A stretch of DNA of 21,733 bases, taken from an uncultured Haemophilus sp. (lineage in GTDB: Bacteria; Pseudomonadota; Gammaproteobacteria; Enterobacterales; Pasteurellaceae). Under the pieces are notes generated by a model. That model did no database searches, was not told where the DNA came from, and was given only the letters and a program-made list of their open reading frames with translations. The position numbers and the translations under genes are program-made. The stretch covers positions 1-21,733 of the forward strand of contig CAJLFU010000030.1 in NCBI GenBank assembly GCA_905205995.1, given 5' to 3'. Every line of letters begins with the position of its first letter. Within the stretch, counting starts at the first letter, position 1. Positions 6,185 through 13,070 of the stretch are shown piece after piece.

Positions 6185-7168
6185 CTAAGCACATTCCACC
6201 GAAAATGAAATCACTTCTTTAATACTTTCAGCGCCTAATGCAATCATAATTAAACGATCGACACCTAAAGCCACGCCTGATGTATTCGGAATTCCTGCTT
6301 GTAATGCCGCCAGTAAACGATGATCAATTTCACGTTGTGGTAAGCCTGCTTTTTCGCGTAGGCGGTTATCTTGCTCAAATCGGTGTTGCTGTTCACGCGC
6401 ATCGGTGAGTTCATGGAAACCATTGGCTAACTCTAAGCCTTTATAATAAAACTCAAAACGTTCTGCCACGCGGCTATCTTCTGGGCTTAGTTGAGCGAGC
6501 GCAGCTTGGGAAGAAGGGAAATGATAAACGGCAACAGGCGCTTCTTGTCCGATTTTGGGCTCTACCACTTCGCTGAATAAAAATTGTAATAAGGTATCAC
6601 GATCTTCATCTTCATCTGCCATAAAGTTGTGCTTACGCGCTGCCTCTACTAATTCTTGACGAGTCGCAGATAATGGATCTAATCCTACATATTCTTGGAA
6701 GACAAACTGATAACTTAAGGTTTCTGCCGGTTTACAATCGAGGATCTGTTGTAATAAATCATCCACTTCATTCATCAGGCGATACATATCAAAGTGCGGT
6801 CGATACCATTCAAGCATGGTAAATTCCGGATTATGGCGATTACCTGCTTCTTCATTACGAAACACTTTGCCAATTTGAAAGATCGGTCCACTGCCTGCCG
6901 CCAGTAAACGTTTCATATGATATTCCGGACTAGTCGAAAGCCAGAGCGTTTTCGAGAGTTCATCAAAAGGCGCAACAAATTCGGTACTAAAGGTGGAAAG
7001 GTGAAGATCCGTTACGCCAAATTCACTTAAAACAGGCGTTTCCACTTCTAATAATCCACGTTCAGTAAAAAACTGGCGGATATCCGCAATAATTTTGGCA
7101 CGCGCCAATAAGTTTTTAATTGAGGCGGAAGGTTGCCATTCTGCTTTTTTATCGCTAAGTGCGGTCAT
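6185..7168 (-). CDS. epmA: EF-P (R)-beta-lysine ligase EpmA (PoxA/GenX)
   Basis: Attaches beta-lysine to a conserved Lys of elongation factor P, which relieves stalling at proline runs. 327 residues, a lysyl-tRNA synthetase-like catalytic core without an anticodon-binding domain, as in E. coli EpmA (325). Class II motif 2 is seen in FRNEEAGNRHNPEFTMLEW and motif 3 in GVALGVDRLIMIALG. An in-frame GTG at 7186 exists, but GGAG lies 7 bases before the ATG at 7168, which gives the family's normal N-terminus. The first codons (ATGACCGCACTT) contain an uptake sequence. It diverges from frdA, the same arrangement as in E. coli. EF-P and EpmB must be encoded elsewhere. Confidence 0.93.
   Translation of the reverse strand: MTALSDKKAEWQPSASIKNLLARAKIIADIRQFFTERGLLEVETPVLSEFGVTDLHLSTFSTEFVAPFDELSKTLWLSTSPEYHMKRLLAAGSGPIFQIGKVFRNEEAGNRHNPEFTMLEWYRPHFDMYRLMNEVDDLLQQILDCKPAETLSYQFVFQEYVGLDPLSATRQELVEAARKHNFMADEDEDRDTLLQFLFSEVVEPKIGQEAPVAVYHFPSSQAALAQLSPEDSRVAERFEFYYKGLELANGFHELTDAREQQHRFEQDNRLREKAGLPQREIDHRLLAALQAGIPNTSGVALGVDRLIMIALGAESIKEVISFSVECA
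6792..6800 (+). repeat. DNA uptake signal sequence (USS)
   Basis: Exact AAGTGCGGT core inside epmA. Confidence 0.8.
7157..7165 (+). repeat. DNA uptake signal sequence overlapping the epmA start
   Basis: AAGTGCGGTCATTTTTT runs through the epmA initiation codon: the opposite strand gives ATG-ACC-GCA-CTT (Met-Thr-Ala-Leu), and the AT tail is the ribosome-site spacer. Confidence 0.85.
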
Positions 7169-7205
7169 TTTTTTCTCCGTTTTCACCTTTAAAATGAATT
7201 AGGCT

Positions 7206-7234
7206 ATTGTAAACAAGAGTGATTTTTAACTCAA
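7206..7234 (-). promoter_or_regulatory. Sigma-70 promoter of epmA
   Basis: Minus strand -35 TTGAGT (7234-7229), 17-base spacer, -10 TACAAT (7211-7206). Predicted start near 7199, about 30 bases before the epmA ATG. Confidence 0.7.
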
Positions 7235-7300
7235 TAATCCGACTAAATCATTCTTAAACGCAAACGGTTATCATCTATAAATATATAAAAAATTAACTTT

Positions 7301-7316
7301 TTTGAGTTAGATCACA
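7301..7316 (+). promoter_or_regulatory. FNR/CRP-like operator upstream of frdABCD
   Basis: TTGAG-TTAG-ATCAC matches the FNR consensus TTGAT-N4-ATCAA at 8 of 10 positions. The same bases read as a CRP site (TTTGA-N6-TCACA, 9 of 10). The centre is at 7308.5; a weak -10 TTTATT at 7335-7340 would put the site near -39, close to the usual -41.5. FNR activation of frd is known in E. coli; which protein acts here is inference. Confidence 0.55.
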
Positions 7317-7390
7317 CTTTTGATATTTTATCTGTTTATTCGGGAAAAAAAGTTACTAATTTGTAAACAAAAGTGGCAGAATTACCACAA

Positions 7391-7422
7391 GCCCCTATTA
7401 ATTTAGGGCGTTTTATTTTTTT
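7391..7422 (+). terminator. Terminator-like hairpin in the frdA leader
   Basis: GCCCCTA and TTAGGGC (7391-7409) form a short GC-rich stem with one bulged C, followed by G and a 12-base stretch of eleven Ts and one A (TTTTATTTTTTT). It lies about 25 bases before the frdA GTG and after the presumed promoter, so readthrough would be needed for frd expression. It could be an attenuator or the end of a short upstream RNA. Confidence 0.5.
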
Positions 7423-7447
7423 ACTTTCTATATGATTGGAGGATATC

Positions 7448-9247
7448 GTGCAAACGGTTAATGTCGATATTGCTATTGTTGGTGCCGGTGGCGGCGGTTT
7501 ACGTGCAGCAATTGCAGCAGCAGAAGCAAACCCTAACTTAAAGATCGCATTAGTTTCTAAGGTTTATCCTATGCGTAGCCATACGGTTGCAGCAGAAGGT
7601 GGTGCGGCTGCAGTAATTAAAGAGGAAGATTCCTACGATAAACACTTCCACGATACCGTTGCCGGTGGTGACTGGTTATGTGAACAAGATGTGGTGGAAT
7701 ACTTCGTTGAACATTCTCCAGTGGAAATGACTCAACTTGAACGTTGGGGTTGCCCTTGGAGCCGTAAAGCAGATGGCGATGTCAACGTGCGTCGTTTCGG
7801 TGGGATGAAAATCGAGCGTACTTGGTTCGCGGCAGATAAAACCGGTTTCCACTTATTACATACTCTTTTCCAAACATCCATTCAATATCCACAAATTCAG
7901 CGTTTTGACGAGCACTTCGTTTTAGACATCTTAGTTGATGATGGTCACGCTCGCGGTATGGTTGCGATGAATATGATGGAAGGCTCACTTGTTCAAATCA
8001 ACGCAAATGCGGTTGTAATTGCAACTGGTGGTGGTTGTCGTGCATTTAAATTCAACACCAACGGCGGTATCGTAACTGGTGACGGTTTATCAATGGCATA
8101 TCGTCACGGTGTTCCTCTTCGTGATATGGAATTCGTCCAATATCACCCAACCGGCTTACCGAATACCGGTATCTTAATGACTGAAGGTTGTCGTGGTGAA
8201 GGCGGTATCTTAGTGAATAAAAACGGCTACCGTTATTTACAAGATTATGGTCTAGGCCCTGAAACGCCAATCGGTAAACCTGAAAACAAATATATGGAAC
8301 TTGGTCCGCGTGATAAAGTTTCACAAGCGTTCTGGCAAGAATGGAAAAAAGGCAACACCTTAAAAACTGCAAAAGGCGTCGATGTAGTTCATCTTGACTT
8401 ACGTCACTTAGGTGAAAAATATTTACATGAACGTCTTCCATTCATTTGTGAATTAGCAAGTGCTTATGAAGGTGTAAACCCAGTTAATGAACCAATCCCT
8501 GTACGTCCAGTTGTTCACTACACCATGGGTGGTATTGAAGTGGATTACAACAGCGAAACTCGCATTAAAGGTTTATTTGCTGTGGGTGAATGTGCGTCTT
8601 CTGGTTTACATGGCGCGAACCGTTTAGGTTCTAACTCGCTTGCAGAATTAGTGGTTTTAGGCCGTGTTGCAGGTGAATATGCCGCACAACGTGCAGCAGA
8701 AGCACGACCTGCAAACCGTGCAGCAGTTGATGCTCAAGCTCAAGATGTTGTAGCTCGCCTTGAAGCACTTTATAACCAAGAAGGTAATGAATCTTGGTCT
8801 GAAATCCGTGACGAAATGGGTACCGTCATGGAAGAAGGTTGTGGTATCTACCGTGACCAAGAAAGCATGCAAAAAGCAGTAGATAAAATTGCTGAGCTTA
8901 AAGAACGTTATAAACGTATCCGTGTAACAGACCGTTCAAGCGTATTCAATACCGATGTGCTTTACACTGTAGAATTAGGTTACATCCTTGATGTGGCACA
9001 ATCTATTGCAAACTCTGCAATTGAACGTAAAGAGTCTCGTGGTGCACACCAACGCTTAGACTACACCGAACGTGATGATGTGAATTATTTAAAACACACC
9101 CTTGCTTACTACAATGGCGATGATGCACCGCGTATTGAATACAGTCCGGTGAAAATCACTAAATCTCAACCAGCAAAACGTGTTTATGGTGCTGAAGCAG
9201 AAGCGGCAGAAGCGGCTGCGAAAGCTAAGGAGCAAGCAAATGGCTAA
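7448..9247 (+). CDS. frdA: Fumarate reductase flavoprotein subunit
   Basis: Catalytic subunit of quinol:fumarate reductase, which reduces fumarate to succinate on the cytoplasmic side during anaerobic growth. 599 residues. An N-terminal FAD fold (GAGGGGLRAA at 12-21) is followed by the covalent FAD histidine His45 in RSHTVAAEGG. Substrate-site segments HPTGLP, GCRGEGG and RPVVHYTMGG are intact, and the C-terminus ends in KEQANG. Start: in-frame TTG at 7436 is part of the ribosome site (GGAGG 7438-7442), so the GTG at 7448 is chosen, giving MQTVNVDIAIVG like the E. coli protein, which also starts at GTG. First gene of frdABCD; overlaps frdB by 8 bases. Confidence 0.97.
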   Translation: MQTVNVDIAIVGAGGGGLRAAIAAAEANPNLKIALVSKVYPMRSHTVAAEGGAAAVIKEEDSYDKHFHDTVAGGDWLCEQDVVEYFVEHSPVEMTQLERWGCPWSRKADGDVNVRRFGGMKIERTWFAADKTGFHLLHTLFQTSIQYPQIQRFDEHFVLDILVDDGHARGMVAMNMMEGSLVQINANAVVIATGGGCRAFKFNTNGGIVTGDGLSMAYRHGVPLRDMEFVQYHPTGLPNTGILMTEGCRGEGGILVNKNGYRYLQDYGLGPETPIGKPENKYMELGPRDKVSQAFWQEWKKGNTLKTAKGVDVVHLDLRHLGEKYLHERLPFICELASAYEGVNPVNEPIPVRPVVHYTMGGIEVDYNSETRIKGLFAVGECASSGLHGANRLGSNSLAELVVLGRVAGEYAAQRAAEARPANRAAVDAQAQDVVARLEALYNQEGNESWSEIRDEMGTVMEEGCGIYRDQESMQKAVDKIAELKERYKRIRVTDRSSVFNTDVLYTVELGYILDVAQSIANSAIERKESRGAHQRLDYTERDDVNYLKHTLAYYNGDDAPRIEYSPVKITKSQPAKRVYGAEAEAAEAAAKAKEQANG

Positions 9248-10010
9248 TTCACCGGTAATGACTGTAGAAGTATTACGCTACAACCCAGAAAACGATCAAG
9301 AGCCACATTTAAGCTCTTATCAAGTACCTTATGATAACCAAACCTCTCTTTTAGATGCGTTAGGTTACATTAAAGATAAACTTGAACCGTCTCTTTCTTA
9401 TCGCTGGTCTTGTCGTATGGCGATCTGTGGTTCTTGTGGGATGATGGTCAATAACAAACCCAAATTGGCTTGTAAAACGTTCCTACGTGATTACAGCGGC
9501 CATATGCGTATTGAACCATTAGCAAACTTCCCTATTGAACGCGACTTAGTGGTGGATTTAAGCCACTTTATCGAAAGTTTAGAGGCAATTAAACCTTATA
9601 TTATTGGTAACGAAGCGCCAGCATTAGATGGTAAACCACATCCATCAAAAGAATTGCAAGTCAGCCGTACTAAACAAACGCCGGCACAGCTTGAAAAATA
9701 TCGTCAATTCTCAATGTGTATCAACTGTGGTTTATGCTATGCGGCTTGTCCACAATTTGGTTTAAATCCTGAATTCTTAGGCCCTGCAGCGATTACAATG
9801 GCACACCGTTACAACCTTGATAACCGTGACCATGGTAAAACACAACGTATGCCATTATTAAATGGTAAAAACGGTGTTTGGAGCTGTACTTTCGTGGGTT
9901 ATTGTTCTGAAGTGTGTCCAAAACACGTGGATCCTGCTTCTGCAATCAACCAAGGCAAACTGGAAAGTGCCAAAGATTATGTTATCTCAATGCTAAAACC
10001 AAAAGGCTAA
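9240..10010 (+). CDS. frdB: Fumarate reductase iron-sulfur subunit
   Basis: Carries electrons from membrane quinol to FrdA. 256 residues from the ATG at 9240, which sits inside the last frdA codons; upstream in-frame codons belong to frdA. The [2Fe-2S] ligands are Cys58, 63, 66 and 78 (CRMAICGSCG...C). The [4Fe-4S] motif CINCGLCYAACP and the [3Fe-4S] motif CTFVGYCSEVCP are complete. The 8-base overlap with frdA suggests coupled translation and equal subunit supply. Confidence 0.97.
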   Translation: MANSPVMTVEVLRYNPENDQEPHLSSYQVPYDNQTSLLDALGYIKDKLEPSLSYRWSCRMAICGSCGMMVNNKPKLACKTFLRDYSGHMRIEPLANFPIERDLVVDLSHFIESLEAIKPYIIGNEAPALDGKPHPSKELQVSRTKQTPAQLEKYRQFSMCINCGLCYAACPQFGLNPEFLGPAAITMAHRYNLDNRDHGKTQRMPLLNGKNGVWSCTFVGYCSEVCPKHVDPASAINQGKLESAKDYVISMLKPKG

Positions 10011-10020
10011 GGGGAAGAAT

Positions 10021-10431
10021 ATGTCAGTAACAATAAGTAAACGTAAAAAATATGTTCGCCCAATGACGGCTACTTGGTGGCAAAAATTGGATTTCTACAA
10101 AGCTTATATGGTGCGTGAAGCGACCTCTATCTTTGCCGTATGGTTCTGTATCGTATTGCTTTATGGCGTACTTTGCCTTGCAAGCAATCCTGTTCCAGGT
10201 CTAGGCATTATTGATTTCATTGGCTTCTTAAGAAATCCAATTGTGGTGTTCTTAAATATCATCACATTAATTGCGACTTTATATCACACTGCAACTTATT
10301 TCGTGATGACACCAAAAGTGATGAACATCATTGTTAAAAATGAGCGTTTACCACATCACGTGTTAAGAAATGCACTTTGGGCAGTTACCGCTGTGATTAG
10401 TGTTATCGCATTGATTTTAGTTTATATGTAG
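10021..10431 (+). CDS. frdC: Fumarate reductase membrane anchor subunit C
   Basis: 136 residues with three hydrophobic helices (about residues 30-55, 65-90 and 112-135) after a basic N-terminus KRKKYVRPM. With FrdD it anchors FrdAB to the inner membrane and forms the menaquinol site. GGGGAAG lies just upstream of the ATG, 10 bases after frdB. Length and the TATWWQKLDFYKAYMVREAT segment are typical. Confidence 0.94.
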   Translation: MSVTISKRKKYVRPMTATWWQKLDFYKAYMVREATSIFAVWFCIVLLYGVLCLASNPVPGLGIIDFIGFLRNPIVVFLNIITLIATLYHTATYFVMTPKVMNIIVKNERLPHHVLRNALWAVTAVISVIALILVYM

Positions 10432-10442
10432 GGAGAGAAAAA

Positions 10443-10787
10443 ATGGTCGAACAAAATCCAAAACGCTCTGGTGAACCACCAGTATGGTTGATGTTTGGTG
10501 CTGGCGGGACTGTCAGTGCGATTTTCTTCCCTGTTGTGATCTTAATCCTTGGTTTATTGCTACCATTCGGATTAATTGATCCGCATAACTTAATTACATT
10601 CGCTTATTCTTGGATCGGAAAATTAGTTATCTTAGTTTTAACGATTTTCCCAATGTGGTGTGGTTTACACCGTATCCATCACGCGATGCACGATCTTAAA
10701 ATCCACGTGCCCGCAGGCGGATTTATCTTCTACGGCCTAGCAACCATTTACACTGTTTGGGTATTATTTGCCGTATTAGGTTTGTAA
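10443..10787 (+). CDS. frdD: Fumarate reductase membrane anchor subunit D
   Basis: 114 residues, three membrane segments (about 16-45, 55-77 and 93-113). The RSGEPPVWLMFGAGG start and the HRIHHAMHD segment are family marks. GGGAG ribosome site, 11 bases after frdC; last gene of the operon, followed by a strong terminator. Confidence 0.94.
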   Translation: MVEQNPKRSGEPPVWLMFGAGGTVSAIFFPVVILILGLLLPFGLIDPHNLITFAYSWIGKLVILVLTIFPMWCGLHRIHHAMHDLKIHVPAGGFIFYGLATIYTVWVLFAVLGL

Positions 10788-10811
10788 TTTAAAAATACTA
10801 AAGTGATAAGT

Positions 10812-10844
10812 AAAAGTGCGGTCAAAAATGACCGCACTTTTTTA
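10812..10844 (+). terminator. frdABCD terminator made of two inverted uptake sequences
   Basis: AAAAGTGCGGTCA (10812-10824), loop AAAA, TGACCGCACTTTT (10829-10841), then TTT: a perfect 13-bp stem. Both arms contain an exact uptake core (10814-10822 on plus, 10831-10839 on minus). Paired uptake sequences as terminators are known in Haemophilus. Confidence 0.9.
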
Positions 10845-10886
10845 TTCTCAAAGAATCACTAAAATATTTTCTTAATCCTGAAAAAC

Positions 10887-10914
10887 AAAAAACCCGACAT
10901 AACGTCGGGTTTTC
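10887..10914. terminator. Terminator of the rpsF-rplI operon
   Basis: AAAACCCGAC, loop ATAAC, GTCGGGTTTT: a 10-bp stem with A/T flanks, 22 bases past the rplI stop. It can act in both directions between the convergent frd and ribosomal operons. Confidence 0.85.
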
Positions 10915-10935
10915 TTTTATCAAAAACTTTGATAA

Positions 10936-11385
10936 TTATTCTGCAACAACGATAACATCTAATGTTGCAAATACTTCGCCGTGAAGTTGGAAACGAACAT
11001 CGTGGTCACCAAGAGTACGGATTGGACCGTTTGGTAAACGAACTTCGCTTTTCGCAATTTCAACGCCTGCTGCAGTTACTGCTTCTGCTACATCACGAGT
11101 AGTGATTGCGCCGAATAAACGACCTTCCTCACCTGCTTTAGATGCGATAGTGACAGAACCTAATGCAGTCACTTGTGCTGCACGAGCTTGAGCTGCTGCA
11201 AGACTTGCTGCTGCCGCTGCTTCTAACTCTGCACGACGTGCTTCAAAGTGTTCAATGTTAGCTTTAGTTGCCATAACTGCTTTACCTTGTGGGATTAAGA
11301 AGTTACGAGCGAAACCAGATTTAACATTAACTTGATCACCTACGTTACCTAGGTGAACGATTTTATCTAAAAGAATTACTTGCAT
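10936..11385 (-). CDS. rplI: 50S ribosomal protein L9
   Basis: 149 residues, the standard length. The N-terminal rRNA-binding domain (MQVILLDKIVHLGNVGD..., conserved FARNFLIPQGKA), an Ala-rich long helix (about residues 40-75) and the C-terminal domain with RLFGAIT are all present. L9 binds 23S rRNA domain V and helps keep frame. Last gene of rpsF-priB-rpsR-rplI, 14 bases after rpsR; GGAG precedes the ATG. Confidence 0.97.
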   Translation of the reverse strand: MQVILLDKIVHLGNVGDQVNVKSGFARNFLIPQGKAVMATKANIEHFEARRAELEAAAAASLAAAQARAAQVTALGSVTIASKAGEEGRLFGAITTRDVAEAVTAAGVEIAKSEVRLPNGPIRTLGDHDVRFQLHGEVFATLDVIVVAE

Positions 11386-11399
11386 TTCCTAACTCCTTC

Positions 11400-11630
11400 T
11401 TAATTGTGATGAGAATCAGAGTAAGGTAATAACGCTAAATAACGAGCGCGTTTGATTGCGCGTGCTAATTGGCGTTGGTACTTCGCACGAGTACCGGTAA
11501 TGCGGCTTGGTACAATTTTGCCGCTTTCAGAAATGTAGTTCTTTAATGTAGCGATATCTTTGTAATCGATTTCAACAACATTTTCCGCTGTGAAACGGCA
11601 GAACTTACGACGACGGAAATAACGTGCCAT
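11400..11630 (-). CDS. rpsR: 30S ribosomal protein S18
   Basis: 76 residues, nearly identical in pattern to E. coli S18: MARYFRRRKFCRF start, IDYKDIATLKNYI, and ITGTRAKYQRQLARAIKRARY. S18 joins S6 on the 30S platform; S6 is encoded two genes upstream. An AGGAG ribosome site lies in the short gap after priB. Confidence 0.97.
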   Translation of the reverse strand: MARYFRRRKFCRFTAENVVEIDYKDIATLKNYISESGKIVPSRITGTRAKYQRQLARAIKRARYLALLPYSDSHHN

Positions 11631-11641
11631 TTGGCTGTCTC

Positions 11642-11968
11642 CTAATCTATAAATTCGATTTGCTCGGCATGCAATACTAACTGTGTTAAACCATTTGAGG
11701 TTTTATGTGAAGTAATAAACCCCACCACTAGAAGTTTACTGCCGACCGTAATGCTTTGAGTTTTTTCTATTAACTTATTGCCACTGACTTGAACTGGCAT
11801 CTTTAACCACGCTTGGCGTGATAAACCACTTTCGACTTGTTCGGAACGATGTTCCAGCCAAAACTGGCAATGCGCAATCCCGTTAGGGCTTTTGCTTCGC
11901 TTGGGTAATTGACACACAGTGCCGATTAACGAGAAGCGATTATCAAGTTTTGAATTACTCTTCAGCAT
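11642..11968 (-). CDS. priB: Primosomal replication protein N (PriB)
   Basis: Single-stranded-DNA-binding OB-fold protein that helps PriA reload the replication helicase at stalled forks. 108 residues from the ATG at 11968 (MLKSNSK...). Family marks are GTVCQLPKRSKSPNGIAHCQFWLEHRS (split around residues 17-43) and TQLVLHAEQIEF near the end. An in-frame TTG at 11989 would add seven residues, but the ATG matches the H. influenzae protein as I recall it. It overlaps rpsF by 14 bases, with AGG directly before the ATG, so expression probably depends on rpsF translation. Confidence 0.9.
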   Translation of the reverse strand: MLKSNSKLDNRFSLIGTVCQLPKRSKSPNGIAHCQFWLEHRSEQVESGLSRQAWLKMPVQVSGNKLIEKTQSITVGSKLLVVGFITSHKTSNGLTQLVLHAEQIEFID

Positions 11969-12332
11969 CCTCAAAATCGTTGTTTTCAACTTCAGCTAAA
12001 GGTTTACGTTCTTCTTTAGCCGCTTTCATTGGGGACGCTTCGGTTACGGCGTGCTTAGTATGGATAACAAGACTGCGTAATACAGCATCGTTATAACGGA
12101 AAGTCGTTTCTAGCTCGTCGATGACTTGTTGAGGCGCTTCTACATTCATAAGCACATAGTGTGCTTTGTGTAATTTGTTAATTGGGTACGCTAATTGACG
12201 ACGACCCCAATCTTCTAGGCGATGAACTTGACCACCAGCTTCTTTAACAGAACCTGTGTAACGTTCGATCATACCTGGTACTTGCTCGCTTTGGTCCGGA
12301 TGAACCATAAACACGATTTCGTAGTGACGCAT
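11955..12332 (-). CDS. rpsF: 30S ribosomal protein S6
   Basis: 125 residues starting MRHYEIVFMVHPDQSEQV, with the conserved RLEDWGRRQLAYPI segment. The acidic tail ends in EDAEE; in E. coli the S6 tail is extended with Glu residues by RimK. First gene of its operon, with AAGGAG before the ATG, a sigma-70 promoter and a leader hairpin upstream. S6 pairs with S18 and in other bacteria the pair represses its own mRNA. Confidence 0.97.
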   Translation of the reverse strand: MRHYEIVFMVHPDQSEQVPGMIERYTGSVKEAGGQVHRLEDWGRRQLAYPINKLHKAHYVLMNVEAPQQVIDELETTFRYNDAVLRSLVIHTKHAVTEASPMKAAKEERKPLAEVENNDFEDAEE

Positions 12333-12355
12333 TACTGCTCCTTACGGGTTAATCA

Positions 12356-12391
12356 GCCTTTGACGTAGATTAGCCACCAATCTGCAAAGGC
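12356..12391 (-). ncRNA. Leader hairpin of rpsF, candidate S6:S18 autoregulatory motif
   Basis: In the rpsF mRNA leader, GCCUUUG...CAAAGGC forms an outer 7-bp stem and AGAUU...AAUCU an inner 5-bp stem. Loop GGUGGCU; the junction has C on one side and ACGU on the other. Position and two-stem shape fit the known S6:S18 mRNA motif, but the usual CCG triplet in the bulge reads ACG here. Function inferred. Confidence 0.5.
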
Positions 12392-12426
12392 AAGGAACGA
12401 AAAAATGAACGTGGCTAAGGGCGCTG

Positions 12427-12454
12427 ATTATACAGATTTTTTTCCAGACTTCAA
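12427..12454 (-). promoter_or_regulatory. Sigma-70 promoter of rpsF-priB-rpsR-rplI
   Basis: Minus strand -35 TTGAAG (12454-12449), 16-base spacer, perfect -10 TATAAT (12432-12427). Predicted start near 12420, leaving an 88-base leader that contains the paired-stem hairpin. Confidence 0.8.
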
Positions 12455-12478
12455 ATAATTTGTACGCTTTTCAAACAA

Positions 12479-12510
12479 AAAAAGCCGATATCAACATATC
12501 GGCTTTTCTT
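12479..12510. terminator. infA terminator
   Basis: AAAGCCGATAT, loop CAAC, ATATCGGCTTT: an 11-bp stem with flanking A and T runs, just past the infA stop and directly upstream of the rpsF promoter. It insulates the two leftward units. Confidence 0.88.
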
Positions 12511-12521
12511 TTATTTCTAAA

Positions 12522-12740
12522 TTAACGGCTACGGAAAATGATACGACCTTTGCTCAAGTCATAAGGTGTCATTTCTACGGTTACTTTATCGCCCGTTAAG
12601 ATGCGAATGTAGTTTTTACGCATTTTGCCAGAAATATGTGCAGTCACCACGTGACCATTTTCTAACTCAACGCGGAACATGGTATTTGGTAAGGTTTCCA
12701 AAATTGTGCCTTGCATTTCAATGCAATCTTCTTTTGCCAT
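12522..12740 (-). CDS. infA: Translation initiation factor IF-1
   Basis: 72 residues, the exact usual size. [19 protein letters not shown] start, the [14 protein letters not shown] segment and the C-terminal GRIIFRSR are diagnostic. It is an OB-fold factor that blocks the A site of the 30S subunit during initiation. A GAGG ribosome site precedes the ATG; single-gene unit. Confidence 0.97.
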
Positions 12741-12768
12741 TTTATCCTCTAAAATTATGATTTTTTTG

Positions 12769-12777
12769 ACCGCACTT
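12769..12777 (-). repeat. DNA uptake signal sequence (USS)
   Basis: ACCGCACTT on the plus strand, in the infA leader. Confidence 0.8.
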
Positions 12778-12806
12778 TTTGCGGGTTATAAATGAAAAAC
12801 GGGCGA

Positions 12807-12812
12807 ATTATA
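12807..12812 (-). promoter_or_regulatory. -10 element of the infA promoter
   Basis: Perfect TATAAT on the minus strand, about 70 bases before the infA ATG. No good -35 is seen at 16-18 bases. Confidence 0.5.
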
Positions 12813-12886
12813 GCCGTTTTTAATGTTAGACGAAAGATTAAAATAGTATTTTGTTGAAATCCCCATTATTTTTTCAATAATTCGAT

Positions 12887-12892
12887 TATAAT
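12887..12892 (+). promoter_or_regulatory. -10 element, possible promoter of the GT25/GT9 pair
   Basis: Perfect TATAAT on the plus strand in the AT-rich gap (12813-13070), with no clear -35. Downstream the gap contains AGATCTAG twice, 40 bp apart (12905 and 12945). No gene is seen in this gap. Confidence 0.35.
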
Positions 12893-13070
12893 ATTTTAGA
12901 AAGTAGATCTAGCAGAAAATTTAATTTAGCATTCGAAACCAGTAAGATCTAGGCCTTATATGGCATCCACTTTCCAAGAGGACTGTTCTGTCGAAAAAGG
13001 CTAAAGCAAACTTTACTCAGATTTTCGTCAATTTGTATGTAAACCAATGACTTCAACCCAAGGGTTATTT

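Noticed and set aside
8052..8872. Minus-strand frames inside frdA
   Set aside because: Shadows of a fully conserved gene on the other strand.
7448..10787. Lack of uptake sequences as a sign of transfer in the glycosyltransferase genes
   Set aside because: The native frdABCD operon also has none for over 3.5 kb, so absence is not informative here; codon use was used instead.
13047..13070. Upstream ATG as the GT25 start
   Set aside because: No ribosome site and eight extra residues not typical of the family; the ATG at 13071 has AAGGG at correct spacing.
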